Positions 18,295-28,763 of a stretch of DNA of 64,000 bases are shown here, in pieces; the stretch's first letter is position 1, and the number at the start of each line of letters is the position of its first letter. A program made the translations under genes and the position numbers. The DNA is from Methanomassiliicoccales archaeon RumEn M1 (GTDB taxonomy: Archaea > Thermoplasmatota > Thermoplasmata > Methanomassiliicoccales > Methanomassiliicoccaceae). The stretch lies in contig LJKK01000032.1 in the NCBI GenBank assembly GCA_001421185.1, positions 22,716 through 86,715 on the forward strand. Direction: 5' to 3'. The notes under the pieces were generated by a model, which did not search any database, was not told the DNA's origin, and saw nothing but the letters and a program-made list of their open reading frames with translations.

Positions 18295-19923
18295 TCAGAG
18301 CTCGCTGCGGCGGTTCTCCTGGGCCTTCTTGTACTCCAGGGCCGCCTGTACCAGTCCGAGATGCAGCGGGGACGGCTTCCTGGGCCGGGACTTGAACTCC
18401 GGATGGAACTGGGCGGCCATGTAGAAGGGGTGCCCCTCCAGCTCGCCGATCTCCATCTTGACCCCGTCGTCCGAGCGGCCGGTGAACTTCCATCCGGCTT
18501 CTTCCAACCGGTCGATGTAGTCGGGGTTCACCTCATAGCGGTGGCGGTGGCGCTCGGCGATCTCTGTCCTTCCGTACAACTGGTGGGCGGCCGAGCCCTC
18601 CTTGACGAACACCTTCTGCGAACCGAGCCGCATGGTACCGCCCATGGTCAGGACGCCCTTCTGCTCCGGCAGTATGTCGATCACCGGGGTCTCGCACTCC
18701 GGTTTGAACTCGGTGCTGTGGGCATCCGGCAGCCCCAGCACGTTGCGGGCGATCTCGATGGTGGCGATCTGGAACCCTAGGCAGACGCCCAGGAAGGGTA
18801 TGCCCTTCTCCCTGGCGAACAGGGCCGTGGCGATCTTTCCCTCGGTGCCGCGCGAGCCAAAGCCTCCAGGGATCAGGATGCCGTCGCAGCATGCCAGCTC
18901 CTTGGAGATGCCGTTCTTCTCCACCAGCTCGGAGTCGAAGAAGCGGATGTCCACCTTGGTCTTGAGCTCGGCCCCGGCATGGTGGAACGCCTCAAGATGG
19001 GACAGGTACGCGTCCGCCAGCTCCGTGTACTTGCCGACCAGGGCGATGCGGACCGTTTCCGTGGAGTACAGTATGCGGTCGAGGAACTCCCGCCACTCCT
19101 TCAGGTCCTTCTCCGGGGCGTCGAAGCCCAGACGGCGGAGGATGTAGTCGGTGAGGCCCTGCTCCTCCAAGATGATCGGGACCTCATAGATCGACTTGGC
19201 GTCGGGAGTGGAGACGACGGCCTCCAGCGCCACATCGCAGAACGAGGAGATCTTCTTCCTTATTGAATATTCCAGCGGCGCGGACGACCTCGCCACGATG
19301 ATGTCGGGCTGGATACCGATGGCGCGCAGCTCCTTCACCGAATGTTGCGTCGGCTTGGTCTTTGGCTCTCCGACCGCCCCCATGACCGGCACCAGGGTGG
19401 TGTGCACGAACAGGCAGTTCTGCCCTCGGCCCATCTCGCTGTTCATCTGCCGGACCGCCTCGAGGAAGGGCATGGACTCGATGTCGCCCACCGTCCCTCC
19501 GAGCTCCACGATGCACACGTCAGCGCCGGAGTCCTCGGCCACGGCCCTTATCCGGCGCTTGATCTCGTTGGTGATGTGGGGGATTATCTGAACGGTCTTG
19601 CCCAGATACTCCCCGGCCCGCTCCTTCTCTATGACGGTGCGATAGACCTTGCCGGTGGTGATGTTATGGTCCTTCTTCAGGTTGATGTCCAGGTACCTCT
19701 CGTAATTGCCGAGGTCGAGGTCGGCCTCCGCTCCATCCTCCAGCACGAAAACCTCGCCGTGCTCGAAGGGGTTCATGGTGCCAGCGTCGATGTTAAGGTA
19801 TGGATCGATCTTCACGGCAGTGACATTGAGGCCGCGGGATTTCAGCAGGCGGCCGATCGATGATGCAGTGATGCCTTTTCCAAGGCCAGAAATAACTCCA
19901 CCAGTGACGAAAATATATTTCAT
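18295..19923 (-). CDS. pyrG: CTP synthase
   Basis: Makes CTP from UTP, ATP and glutamine in pyrimidine synthesis. The N-terminal synthase domain starts [17 protein letters not shown] and contains [20 protein letters not shown]. The C-terminal glutaminase domain has PGGFGSRG, the nucleophile elbow GVCLGFQ and a late HPEFKSRP. Length (about 542) is normal. ATG 19923 matches the family start; an in-frame ATG at 19932 adds three residues. Monocistronic, followed by a T-tract. Confidence 0.97.
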   Translation of the reverse strand: MKYIFVTGGVISGLGKGITASSIGRLLKSRGLNVTAVKIDPYLNIDAGTMNPFEHGEVFVLEDGAEADLDLGNYERYLDINLKKDHNITTGKVYRTVIEKERAGEYLGKTVQIIPHITNEIKRRIRAVAEDSGADVCIVELGGTVGDIESMPFLEAVRQMNSEMGRGQNCLFVHTTLVPVMGAVGEPKTKPTQHSVKELRAIGIQPDIIVARSSAPLEYSIRKKISSFCDVALEAVVSTPDAKSIYEVPIILEEQGLTDYILRRLGFDAPEKDLKEWREFLDRILYSTETVRIALVGKYTELADAYLSHLEAFHHAGAELKTKVDIRFFDSELVEKNGISKELACCDGILIPGGFGSRGTEGKIATALFAREKGIPFLGVCLGFQIATIEIARNVLGLPDAHSTEFKPECETPVIDILPEQKGVLTMGGTMRLGSQKVFVKEGSAAHQLYGRTEIAERHRHRYEVNPDYIDRLEEAGWKFTGRSDDGVKMEIGELEGHPFYMAAQFHPEFKSRPRKPSPLHLGLVQAALEYKKAQENRRSEL

Positions 19924-20098
19924 CGTCTCCATGGGAACCGCCCATATACTAGGTACGTATTTTATCCTTTCTTAGTCGTCGGCGGCCCCATGGAGCCAGT
20001 CCATGCCAGTCCCTCAAGAGCCTGTCTGGACCAAGAATTGGCCCAAGGAGCGGGGCGCCGACCGCCATGGTCTGGGACGTTGATATTTTGAAGGCGGC

Positions 20099-20503
20099 TC
20101 ACTCGCTCCAGAACCGGTCCTCAGCCTCCTGATCGGACGAGAACAGCCATACCTCGGCCAGCTTGCCATTGTCGATGCGCATCACATCGACCCCCTGCAT
20201 GGAGATGCCCGCCCCGGCCCGGCGGGCCGAGAAGTGGAGAACGACCGAGACGAGGTCGCCATTTTCCATTATGTCTCCCACCTCGTCGATCCGGAAGCTG
20301 CCGTCGCTCCTCTCCATGAACTTCTTGAACAGCGAGAACACCTCGTCCAGGCCGCGATACGTGCCGGACAGGGCGCCCGTGCCTGGCTGATGCCAGACGA
20401 TGTCGTCGGCGAAGATCGTGGAGAGCCTTTTCATGTCCCCCGCCCCCAGCGCGTCGAAGTAGGCCTTGGCGACCTCCCGGTTCTTCCCTACAGTGGTCTG
20501 CAT
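20099..20503 (-). CDS. NTF2-like / SnoaL-like small protein
   Basis: A roughly 134-residue protein with the NTF2-like fold pattern: helix VAKAYFDALGAGD, then ADDIVWHQPG and a string of strands ending GKLAEVWLFSSDQ. Such proteins include isomerases and small-molecule binders; no substrate can be named. The start at ATG 20503 begins at the first fold helix; ATG 20548 and the codon at 20587 are possible longer starts. It precedes the 3' flank of the 16S gene. Confidence 0.75.
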   Translation of the reverse strand: MQTTVGKNREVAKAYFDALGAGDMKRLSTIFADDIVWHQPGTGALSGTYRGLDEVFSLFKKFMERSDGSFRIDEVGDIMENGDLVSVVLHFSARRAGAGISMQGVDVMRIDNGKLAEVWLFSSDQEAEDRFWSE

Positions 20504-20712
20504 GTTATCGATGCGACCTGAGAAGGCCGAGTTAATGACATTTGTCATCGCGCTAGCTTGGCTCAAGACCGCGGCGAACGGGATCATCGCCGACCAGAAG
20601 ATGCCCGATGCAAGATCTCGACAGCGATCCAGCGAAGAATGCTAGAGAGATCTTTCAAGACGAAAAAGAGCGATGGCTCTAGAACATGGGAAAATGACAA
20701 AAAGCTAGACAA

Positions 20713-20741
20713 TGACGCTCGATGCATTTTGGTGCTTATAG
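20713..20741 (-). other. 16S rRNA processing stem, 3' arm
   Basis: Trailer side of a long-range inverted repeat around the 16S gene. On the plus strand: TGACGCTCGATGCA (20713-20726), then T-rich bases, GGTG (20731-20734) and CTTATAG (20735-20741). Each block has its exact complement in the leader at 22330-22393. Unpaired triplets flank the 4-bp GGTG/CACC helix, which resembles the archaeal bulge-helix-bulge cut by the splicing endonuclease. Confidence 0.7.
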
Positions 20742-20803
20742 TCCTACCAGGAATCGGTCAGGAAGACAACGATTGCCTTTCCTTGCATTTACGTATATTA
20801 CGT

Positions 20804-22269
<1,466 letters not shown>

Positions 22270-22329
22270 CAATTCCGTTGGCAACCGTAATTGCCATAAG
22301 GACTACACACTTTATTGAATCGGCAGGAT

Positions 22330-22393
22330 CTATAAGTTTCACCAGCGATACCACGCTGATATTATTGGGATGGTATCATTGCATCGAGCGTCA
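22330..22393 (-). other. 16S rRNA processing stem, 5' arm with extra hairpin
   Basis: Leader side of the processing stem. Plus-strand blocks CTATAAG (22330-22336), TTT bulge, CACC (22340-22343) and TGCATCGAGCGTCA (22380-22393) complement the trailer arm. Between CACC and the outer helix lies a local hairpin, GATACCA (22347-22353) with TGGTATC (22371-22377). Confidence 0.7.
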
Positions 22394-22536
22394 GAACCAA
22401 GAGGGCACGCCTGATTGGCGGAGATCTTAGTTCTCCATGTCTTTTGTCCGAAGCTTTGGATACGATCGCATCATAGCCGGCCTTTCGACCGTCGCTCAGG
22501 ACCGTTTCGCAGCATCGGTTGCTGTGTTTTCGCAGC

Positions 22537-22564
22537 TTTCCCATCAATGCGTATCTGGTATATA
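22537..22564 (-). promoter_or_regulatory. rRNA promoter 1 (nearest to 16S)
   Basis: Minus strand: box A TATATA (22559-22564), a 15-base spacer, then TGGGAAA (22537-22543) followed by GCT. The same two elements with the same spacer recur at 22629-22658 and 22726-22752. Confidence 0.6.
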
Positions 22565-22628
22565 ATACCTCGCATCAAGGGTTGCTTGTTCGTCCCGGGA
22601 GATCATGTTTCTCGGTCTCCCAGTGAGC

Positions 22629-22658
22629 TTTCCCAGCTATGCAAGCCAGGTATATAAA
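22629..22658 (-). promoter_or_regulatory. rRNA promoter 2
   Basis: Minus strand: CTTTATATA box A (core 22651-22656), a 15-base spacer and TGGGAAA (22629-22635) followed by GCT, matching promoter 1 in both elements and spacing. Confidence 0.65.
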
Positions 22659-22725
22659 GCTTCCGAACAGGCAAAAGCCGCGTTCCAGAAGGATGTGTTC
22701 TTGTGTTTGTGCCACATCCTTGCTA

Positions 22726-22752
22726 TTCCCACGAAAACACAAGTGATATAAA
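22726..22752 (-). promoter_or_regulatory. rRNA promoter 3 (most distal)
   Basis: Minus strand: TTTATA (22747-22752), a 15-base spacer and TGGGAA (22726-22731). The downstream element differs in its last bases from promoters 1 and 2, so this copy is more diverged. Confidence 0.5.
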
Positions 22753-22759
22753 TAGATTG

Positions 22760-22949
22760 CTGTGGGCATCTATCGTTACGATTTTCTTCGGCGAGAGTTT
22801 CCGAGACCGCCGAGTTGTGTTACGACCCCGAGGAGATATAGATATAATATATTAGGGGGCAGCGACGCGATCTTTGGGCACGAAAATAGGGAACGAACGG
22901 GCGGGCGGGACGGCGGCCGCGCCCGTCGAAGAGGTTTTCCGGCGCCGGC
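22760..22949. other. intergenic, AT-rich then GC-rich, no gene seen
   Basis: Contains an AT-rich stretch (22838-22856, GATATAGATATAATATATTA) that could be another upstream promoter element for 16S, then GC-rich sequence behind the stop of the HExxH protein. No coding frame is convincing. Confidence 0.35.
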
Positions 22950-23447
22950 CTAGTAGATGTAGCTGGCGCTCGAGCGGTCGAAGCCCTTCACCAGCTCCAT
23001 GTCCATTCCCTGGGGGGCCGGCATCGGCGCCGGGTAGGCCAGCGCGGGGAAGAATTGCATGATGTCGGCCGCCATCCTGGTGGTCAGATGGTCCTTTCCG
23101 AACAACGCCTCCGAGACCTCGAGCGCTTTGCGCCGGGTCAGAGCCTCGTCCATGTAACCGACCGCGTGGATGTACTCGTGCAGCAGGATGTGGAAGCAAT
23201 ATGGCTTGTACAGCTCCGGCGACTGCTCCAGGATCCTTTGCATGGGCCCCTTGTTCATCACGATGACGTTGGTAGCCACCGGGTACAGGCCGCCGATCCA
23301 TCCCTGGGGGCTTCCGCCCAGTTCGGCAAGCCCTAGCATCAGGCCGCCGCGGGACATTCCCAACCTGGCCCTCACGGCATCCTTCACTATCTCGAATATG
23401 TCCGCCAGGTCCTTGGCCTTCTCGAGCCTCTGCCCGTAGAAGGACAT
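22950..23447 (-). CDS. predicted zinc-dependent metalloprotease (HExxH protein)
   Basis: A 165-residue soluble protein with HEYIHAVGYMD at residues 90-100. HExxH with a downstream Gly and Asp is a zincin-type metal site: two His ligands and a catalytic Glu. The family has no name I can attach with confidence. The tail after residue 145 is Pro/Met-rich and likely flexible. ATG 23447 has GGAGA about 4 bases upstream. The gene is head-to-head with the presenilin-like protease gene, sharing a promoter region of about 100 bases. Confidence 0.7.
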   Translation of the reverse strand: MSFYGQRLEKAKDLADIFEIVKDAVRARLGMSRGGLMLGLAELGGSPQGWIGGLYPVATNVIVMNKGPMQRILEQSPELYKPYCFHILLHEYIHAVGYMDEALTRRKALEVSEALFGKDHLTTRMAADIMQFFPALAYPAPMPAPQGMDMELVKGFDRSSASYIY

Positions 23448-23547
23448 GTCTTCTCCATTCACGCTCCTTTCCACGTCCGTAGGATTTATAATACTATGTC
23501 CGGACCCTTCGGCATGGTTATTAACTCGCAGTTGCATAATTCGCTCG

Positions 23548-24487
23548 ATGCGGCCCCACCCAGTCGTGACGATGGCCCTTTTCTATGTTGTCGTGCAGGT
23601 TGGCGCGGTCCTTCTGGCACCATTGTTCCTGCCCCAGATGGTGGGTTTCCCGGACCCCAACGACCCGGTCAATCCGCTCATCTACATCGTCATGGTGCTG
23701 GTGATGACGGGCATCATGCTCGTCCTGATCAGGATCGGAAGGCGGAGGATCCTGCAGACGATCTTCTACATCGCCATCTTCGTCACCCTGCTGTACGTGT
23801 TCACCCCCTTGTTGCTGGAGGTGGAGCTCTCGCTCGATCCCGATGCCACCGGCTGGCCATCCCTCATAGGGGCCATCGCCCTGGCGGTCGTGCTCATGGT
23901 CGCGCTGGCGAAGAGCGGGGAATGGTACATCATCAACGCCGTGGGGCTGATCCTGGCCGTCGGCATAACTGCCATCCTCGGCATGGCCCTGGGAATACTG
24001 CCGGTGATGATCCTGCTGATCATCATGGCCCGCGTACGATGCCATCGCCGTGTACAAGACGAAGCACATGGTGGCCCTGGCCGAAGGGGTGACCCCCATG
24101 CGCCTGCCGGTGATGTTCGTGGTGCCCAACCGAGAGGGGTTCTCCATGGACGATCTGGGGGAGGAGGGCAGCTTGACCCGACGGGATGGGCAGGAGAGGG
24201 ACGCCTTCTTCATGGGCGTGGGCGACACCGTGATCCCGGGCATCCTGACCGTGTCGGCATCGATCTACCTTCCGGCGACCGCCTCGTTCCTCCTCACGTC
24301 CAACCTGTGGGTGGCGCTGGGGACCATCGTGGGCGGCCTCCTCGGCTACCTCCTACTGCTAAGGTACGTCATGCGGGGCAAGCCCCAGGCCGGACTGCCG
24401 TTCCTCAACACCGGGGCCATCCTGGGCTATCTCGCCACCTACCTGATCATGTACCAGGACCTGGGCCTGGGCGCGCTAGGCCTATGA
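23548..24487 (+). CDS. presenilin/signal-peptide-peptidase-like membrane aspartyl protease, with apparent frameshift
   Basis: Predicted intramembrane aspartyl protease of about 312 residues with some nine hydrophobic helices. The two catalytic motifs are present: YD in AYDAIAVYKTKHM and GxGD in GVGDTVIPG. GLPFLNTGAILGY near the C-terminus corresponds to the PAL-type motif region. The first half (to LLIIMA, about 24028) and the second half (from AYDAIAV) lie in different frames; dropping one C of the CCC near 24028-24031 joins them directly before the catalytic Tyr-Asp. ATG 23548 starts the first helix; ATG 23572 is also possible. Confidence 0.8.
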
Positions 24488-24523
24488 GAAAGAGTAAAGC
24501 ACACGGACGCCATAATCGTGGAC

Positions 24524-25165
24524 ATGAGATTCCTGGTGCTTTCCGACGTGCATAGCAGCAACCGCACCATTGCCTGGGCCAATCGTCTGGCGAGGGAGCA
24601 TGAGGCGGACGCCTTCATCGTCCTGGGCGACATCGTCAACTTCAGCCCGGCGGACTGGGCGGAGGAGTTCCTCAGCTCCCTGGACCTGCCGGCCTACGCC
24701 GTGCCGGGCAACTGCGATCCACCGGCCGTGGTCGGATACATCGAGAGGGCCGCCACCTCGCTGCACCAGAGAAAGGCGGAGGTGGGAGGGATGACGTTCA
24801 TCGGATTGGGCGGCTCCAACCCCACCATCTTTGACACCCCTTTCGAACTGGAGGAGGAGGACATCGCCGAGAAGCTGGGCCCCCTGATGGAGGAGGGCGC
24901 CGTCATGGTGCTGCACTGCCCGGCGTACGGCTTCCTCGACAAGGTGACCGGTGGCAAGAGCGTCGGCAGCACGGCCATCCTGGACCTGGTCAAGAGGTAC
25001 CGGCCCCGCGTGGTCCTATCGGGCCATGTGCACGAGGACCGCGGGGTCGTGGAGGACAATGGGGTCCTGTTCATGAACCCGGGGGCCGCCAAGGACGGTT
25101 TCTCGGCGCTGCTCGACATCGGGGATGTCATCAAGGGCGTCCTTCTAGACCGGGTGATCGAGTGA
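24524..25165 (+). CDS. metallophosphoesterase, calcineurin-like
   Basis: A 213-residue dimetal phosphoesterase. Motifs in order: SDVHSS (residues 7-12), GDIVNF, GNCD, HCP and GHVHED, the complete calcineurin-like metal site. Substrate unknown. ATG 24524 (MRFLVLSDVHS) is preferred over GTG 24518. It starts 36 bases behind the presenilin-like gene and may be co-transcribed. Two further phosphoesterases lie within 5 kb. Confidence 0.88.
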   Translation: MRFLVLSDVHSSNRTIAWANRLAREHEADAFIVLGDIVNFSPADWAEEFLSSLDLPAYAVPGNCDPPAVVGYIERAATSLHQRKAEVGGMTFIGLGGSNPTIFDTPFELEEEDIAEKLGPLMEEGAVMVLHCPAYGFLDKVTGGKSVGSTAILDLVKRYRPRVVLSGHVHEDRGVVEDNGVLFMNPGAAKDGFSALLDIGDVIKGVLLDRVIE

Positions 25166-25210
25166 ACCCCAGCCGGACCGGGGGTCGCCCCACGGCCGGG
25201 CGAAGCAAAC

Positions 25211-25220
25211 CTTTTATACT
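25211..25220 (+). promoter_or_regulatory. TATA box of the S8e gene
   Basis: CTTTTATACT lies about 30 bases before ATG 25249, so the transcript should have a very short leader or none. Confidence 0.55.
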
Positions 25221-25248
25221 GCCGTCAAATTAGTGGCTGAGGATTAGT

Positions 25249-25632
25249 ATGGCACTTTGGCACGGAAAGTCCAAGCGGAAGCCTACCGGCGGACGCTTGG
25301 TCCAGAGCAGAAAGAAGCGGCGTTTCGAGGTTGGGCGCGAGCCCTTGTTCACCAACTTGGGCCCTGAGAGCCTGAGGAAATACCGCACCATGGGTGGTAA
25401 CTCGAAGAACAGGATGCTCAGCGCTGCCTATGCCAACGTCGTGGACCCCGCGACCAACAAGGTCACCAGGGTCAGGATCGTAAAGGTCGTGCATAACCCG
25501 GCGGACCCCAACTATGTTCAGAGGAACATCGTTACCAAGGGTGCCACCATCCAGACGGATGCCGGGATGGCTCGCATCACCTCCCGCCCTGGGCAGGACG
25601 GGACCATCAACGCCGTTCTCATCGCCGAGTGA
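25249..25632 (+). CDS. rps8e: 30S ribosomal protein S8e
   Basis: Archaeal/eukaryotic small-subunit ribosomal protein. The N-terminus ALWHGKSKRKPTGGR and the RKYRTMGGNSKNR segment are diagnostic, and the 127-residue length is normal. It is a single gene with its own promoter, followed about 120 bases later by srp19. Confidence 0.97.
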   Translation: MALWHGKSKRKPTGGRLVQSRKKRRFEVGREPLFTNLGPESLRKYRTMGGNSKNRMLSAAYANVVDPATNKVTRVRIVKVVHNPADPNYVQRNIVTKGATIQTDAGMARITSRPGQDGTINAVLIAE

Positions 25633-25756
25633 GCGTAGGCCGCTCGGTGCAATCGCTTCCACAATCCTTTCCTCATTCTTCATTTGTTCTAGGTGCGAGC
25701 GGACGCTGTCAAGGGCCGATGGAATCATTTAATAGCTCCATCATGTTCTTCCTGGC

Positions 25757-26056
25757 ATGGCTAAGGAGTTCGACGCGGACAAGGCATGGGTGCTATGGCC
25801 AGAATATTTTGACGCGCAGCGCACCCGGGATCAGGGCCGACGCGTCAAGAAGGGCCTGGCGGTACAGGAGCCCCAGATGGTGAACATCGTAAAGGCCGTG
25901 GAAAGACTGGGCCTGGGATGGAAGCTGGAAGAGGGTAAGAGCTATCCAGGCGCATGGTGGAACAAGCAGGGCCTCCTGCTGGTGGAGAACAACATGCCCA
26001 AGTCCGCCCTGCTGGTCAAGATCGCCCAGGAGCTGCAGAAGATACAGCGCCAGTGA
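25757..26056 (+). CDS. srp19: signal recognition particle 19 kDa protein
   Basis: Binds the tip of 7S RNA and helps SRP54 assemble. The 99-residue protein has the family start VLWPEYFDAQRTRDQGRRV and the SYPGAWWNKQGLLLV RNA-binding region. The length is standard for archaea. Two hairpins follow before the convergent DUF211 gene. The SRP RNA itself is not in the window. Confidence 0.93.
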   Translation: MAKEFDADKAWVLWPEYFDAQRTRDQGRRVKKGLAVQEPQMVNIVKAVERLGLGWKLEEGKSYPGAWWNKQGLLLVENNMPKSALLVKIAQELQKIQRQ

Positions 26057-26097
26057 TCCTGGCCCTGATCAAGCTGATCCGAAAAAGAAAGTATGTC

Positions 26098-26145
26098 GGC
26101 CGCCCCGCGTAGGGGGCGGCGCTCGATGAGCCCGCCTCGCGGGCT
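26098..26145. terminator. two GC hairpins between convergent genes
   Basis: GCCGCCCC-GCGTA-GGGGCGGC (about 26098-26118) and GAGCCCGC-CTC-GCGGGCTC (about 26127-26145) are perfect inverted repeats in the 88-base gap between srp19 and DUF211. Neither has a T-tract, so a termination role is only likely. Confidence 0.45.
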
Positions 26146-26435
26146 CAGCGGTCCTGGGAGGTCTCCACCTCTTCCACCAGGCGCTTGCCCGTGGACACGC
26201 TGTCGACGGAATGGATGACAGCCCCGGCCTCGCTGATGCTGTTCTCCACTTCCTCGAAAACAATAGAGTTTCCTTCAACGGTTATCTTCACGGTCTCGGT
26301 GTCCTGGTCCACCTCGATGATTGTGATGTTCACGCCGGACACGCCCTCCAGCACGCTAAGGTGCTGGGACAGCTCCACTATGCCCGGATGGTGTGGTTTC
26401 AGGACGTCAAGGACTATTCTCTTTATGTCTGACAC
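26145..26435 (-). CDS. DUF211 family protein
   Basis: A 96-residue ferredoxin-fold-like protein of the archaeal DUF211 family; known structures are oligomeric, but the function is not established. The start [20 protein letters not shown] and the [15 protein letters not shown] core are typical. The start codon is GTG 26435 with AAGGT a few bases upstream. It converges on srp19. Confidence 0.88.
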   Translation of the reverse strand: MSDIKRIVLDVLKPHHPGIVELSQHLSVLEGVSGVNITIIEVDQDTETVKITVEGNSIVFEEVENSISEAGAVIHSVDSVSTGKRLVEEVETSQDR

Positions 26436-26577
26436 AGACCTTCACTTATCCTTGTGCTTCCAATGGGTTGCACATATAAAAAATGAGCGTTTTTGGCGTG
26501 GCGACGCATGACCAGCAGGTCGATGTTGCTCGATGACCGGCCAAAAGGTTAATCACTTCATCTCTATACTCCATTCC

Positions 26578-28011
26578 ATGCTCCCCTTCCAGGAAGTGAG
26601 GGTCCTTGACATTAACTCCGAGTACCTCGGTGTACCGATCGACGCTCTGATGGAGAACGCCGGAGAGGCGGCCGCTGAGGTCATCATCAGAGAGATGGGC
26701 ACCGGGAAGAGGATCGCAGTGGTCTGCGGCGTGGGCAACAACGCCGGCGACGGTTTCGTGGCCGCCCGCTACCTGATGCGCGACAATCAGGTGACGGTGG
26801 TGCTCGCCAGCCCTCCGGCGGAGATCCGCACCGAGGCCGCCCGGCGCGCGTATGAGCGCGTAAAGCACATCGCGTCCTCCTCGGTGGGGATCGACTACGG
26901 AAAATACGACATAGTGGTCGACGCGCTGCTGGGCACCGGCACGCTGACGGATGTGCGCGAGCCGTACCGCACCATCATCGGCCGCATCAACAGCTCCGGC
27001 TCCTTCGTGGCCTCGATCGACGTCCCATCCGGCCTGGGCACCGACATATCCATCCGCCCCGACATGACCGTGACCTTCACGGACGTCAAGCAGGGCATGA
27101 CGCCCGAGAACTCGGGAAGGATCATCGTCCAGGACATCGGCATCCCGCCGGAGGCCAGCCGCTACGTCGGTCCGGGGGAGTTCGCCTATTACCCTTCCAG
27201 GGGTCAGGAGTCTCACAAGGGGGAGAACGGCAAGGTGCTCATCATCGGCGGAGGGCCGTTCACCGGCGCCCCCGCCCTCTCCGCCCTGGCGGCATACCGC
27301 ACCGGGGTGGACATGGTCAGCGTGGCCGTTCCCGAGAAGGCGTTCTACGTGGTGGCCGGATACTCTCCGAACATGATCACCCACAAGCTCCATGGCGATT
27401 TCCTCACCGATGAGGACGTGGACCACTGCATGCGCCTGGCCAGCAAGTCGGACGCGGTGCTGATAGGTCCCGGACTGGGGACCGACCCCAGCACCATGCA
27501 GGCGGTGCGCAGCTTCGTGAGCCGGTGCGACCGCCCCATGGTCCTCGACGCTGACGCCATACCGGCGGTGGCGGCCGACCTGTCGGTGCTGAAGGGCAAG
27601 AAGGGGGTCATCACCCCTCACGCCGCCGAGTTCGAGGCGCTGACCGGCTCCCCCCTGCCCCGGGACCATACGGAGCGCGAGAAGGCGGTCAAGGAAGCGG
27701 CCGCCAGCCTGGGGTTCACCATACTGGCCAAGAGGCGCATCGACATCATATCGGACGGCGTCACCACCAAGCTGAACCGGACGGGCAACGCCGGGATGTC
27801 GGTCGCCGGCACCGGCGACGTCCTGGCGGGAGAGGTGGTCGCGCTGCTGTCCAAGCAGGTCTCGCCCTTCAACGCCGCCCGCATGGCCGCGTTCCTCAAC
27901 GGGACGGCAGGAGATCTAGCGTTCCAGCGCCTGGGATACTCGATCATGGCCACCGACGTCATCGAGCAGATCCCGGAGGTGCTGCGCCGCTCCCTCCGGA
28001 AATTGAGCTGA
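26578..28011 (+). CDS. nnr: bifunctional NAD(P)HX epimerase/dehydratase
   Basis: Repairs hydrated, damaged NAD(P)H. The N-terminal half (about residues 1-205) is the NnrE epimerase with GVGNNAGDGFVAAR and VDALLGTG. The C-terminal half is the ADP/ATP-dependent dehydratase NnrD with NGKVLIIGGG, PGLGTD, TPHAAEF and the catalytic GTGDVLAG. Length (about 477) is normal for the fusion. ATG 26578 begins at the conserved LPFQEVRVLD; the upstream extension is not conserved in type. Followed by a phosphoesterase 36 bases away. Confidence 0.95.
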   Translation: MLPFQEVRVLDINSEYLGVPIDALMENAGEAAAEVIIREMGTGKRIAVVCGVGNNAGDGFVAARYLMRDNQVTVVLASPPAEIRTEAARRAYERVKHIASSSVGIDYGKYDIVVDALLGTGTLTDVREPYRTIIGRINSSGSFVASIDVPSGLGTDISIRPDMTVTFTDVKQGMTPENSGRIIVQDIGIPPEASRYVGPGEFAYYPSRGQESHKGENGKVLIIGGGPFTGAPALSALAAYRTGVDMVSVAVPEKAFYVVAGYSPNMITHKLHGDFLTDEDVDHCMRLASKSDAVLIGPGLGTDPSTMQAVRSFVSRCDRPMVLDADAIPAVAADLSVLKGKKGVITPHAAEFEALTGSPLPRDHTEREKAVKEAAASLGFTILAKRRIDIISDGVTTKLNRTGNAGMSVAGTGDVLAGEVVALLSKQVSPFNAARMAAFLNGTAGDLAFQRLGYSIMATDVIEQIPEVLRRSLRKLS

Positions 28012-28047
28012 GAAGCGGTTAATACCGAGAAAACCATCTCTGGCAGG

Positions 28048-28725
28048 ATGAGATGGGGGCTCATATCCGACATCCACTCTAACGCTCCGGCGCTGCGGGC
28101 GGTGCTTGACGACCTCGAGCGGCTCGGCGTCGAGCGGGTGCTCTGCGCCGGGGACGTGGTGGGCTATTACCCCTTCCCCAATGAGACCATCGAGATGATG
28201 GCGGAGGCCCGCATCATCAGCATCCAGGGCAACCACGACCGGGCGGTGCTGAACGTCAACCCCTCCATGATGAACCCCCAAGCCGCCGATGCGGTGCTGT
28301 GGACGGCCAGCGTGCTGAGCGCCAACAACCGGAGGCTGCTGAGCGTGATGCCGCCCAACACCACCGTGCGCTCTGATCGGCGCGCCATGAGCGTATACCA
28401 CGGCTCTCCCCGGGACCCCCTGGAATACGTGTACGAGGAGGATGCCAGCGCCAGCCTGCTGCGCATGGCCCGATGCTCCGTGCTGGTGCTGGGCCACACG
28501 CACGTCCCATACGCCAAAAGATTTCCTGACGGACTCATCGTGAACCCCGGCTCGGTGGGCCAGCCCCGGGATGGCGATCCCCGGGCGAGCTATTCCATTG
28601 TCGACACCGAGGAGGGGTCGGTGGAGAACCACCGAGTGGAATACGACCTCGAGGCGATGGAGCGCCGGTTCGAACGGACCAACCTCCCCCGCTGGCTGCT
28701 CGAGCGGCTCAGGGACGGCATTTGA
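28048..28725 (+). CDS. metallophosphoesterase, YfcE/MJ0936-like
   Basis: A 225-residue calcineurin-like phosphoesterase of the type with a compact C-terminal sheet. Motifs: SDIHSN (residues 7-12), GDVVGY, GNHD, YHGSP and GHTHVPY, then NPGSVGQPRDGDP. This subgroup includes phosphodiesterases acting on model substrates; the physiological one is unknown. It follows nnr closely and the next phosphoesterase starts 38 bases after it, so these may form one unit. Confidence 0.9.
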   Translation: MRWGLISDIHSNAPALRAVLDDLERLGVERVLCAGDVVGYYPFPNETIEMMAEARIISIQGNHDRAVLNVNPSMMNPQAADAVLWTASVLSANNRRLLSVMPPNTTVRSDRRAMSVYHGSPRDPLEYVYEEDASASLLRMARCSVLVLGHTHVPYAKRFPDGLIVNPGSVGQPRDGDPRASYSIVDTEEGSVENHRVEYDLEAMERRFERTNLPRWLLERLRDGI

Positions 28726-28763
28726 GGGAAATTATAAACGCTGGGCCCTGTTCAGTTAGGTCC

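Noticed and set aside
26446..27669. 407-codon open frame on the minus strand
   Set aside because: Antisense to the well-supported NAD(P)HX repair gene.
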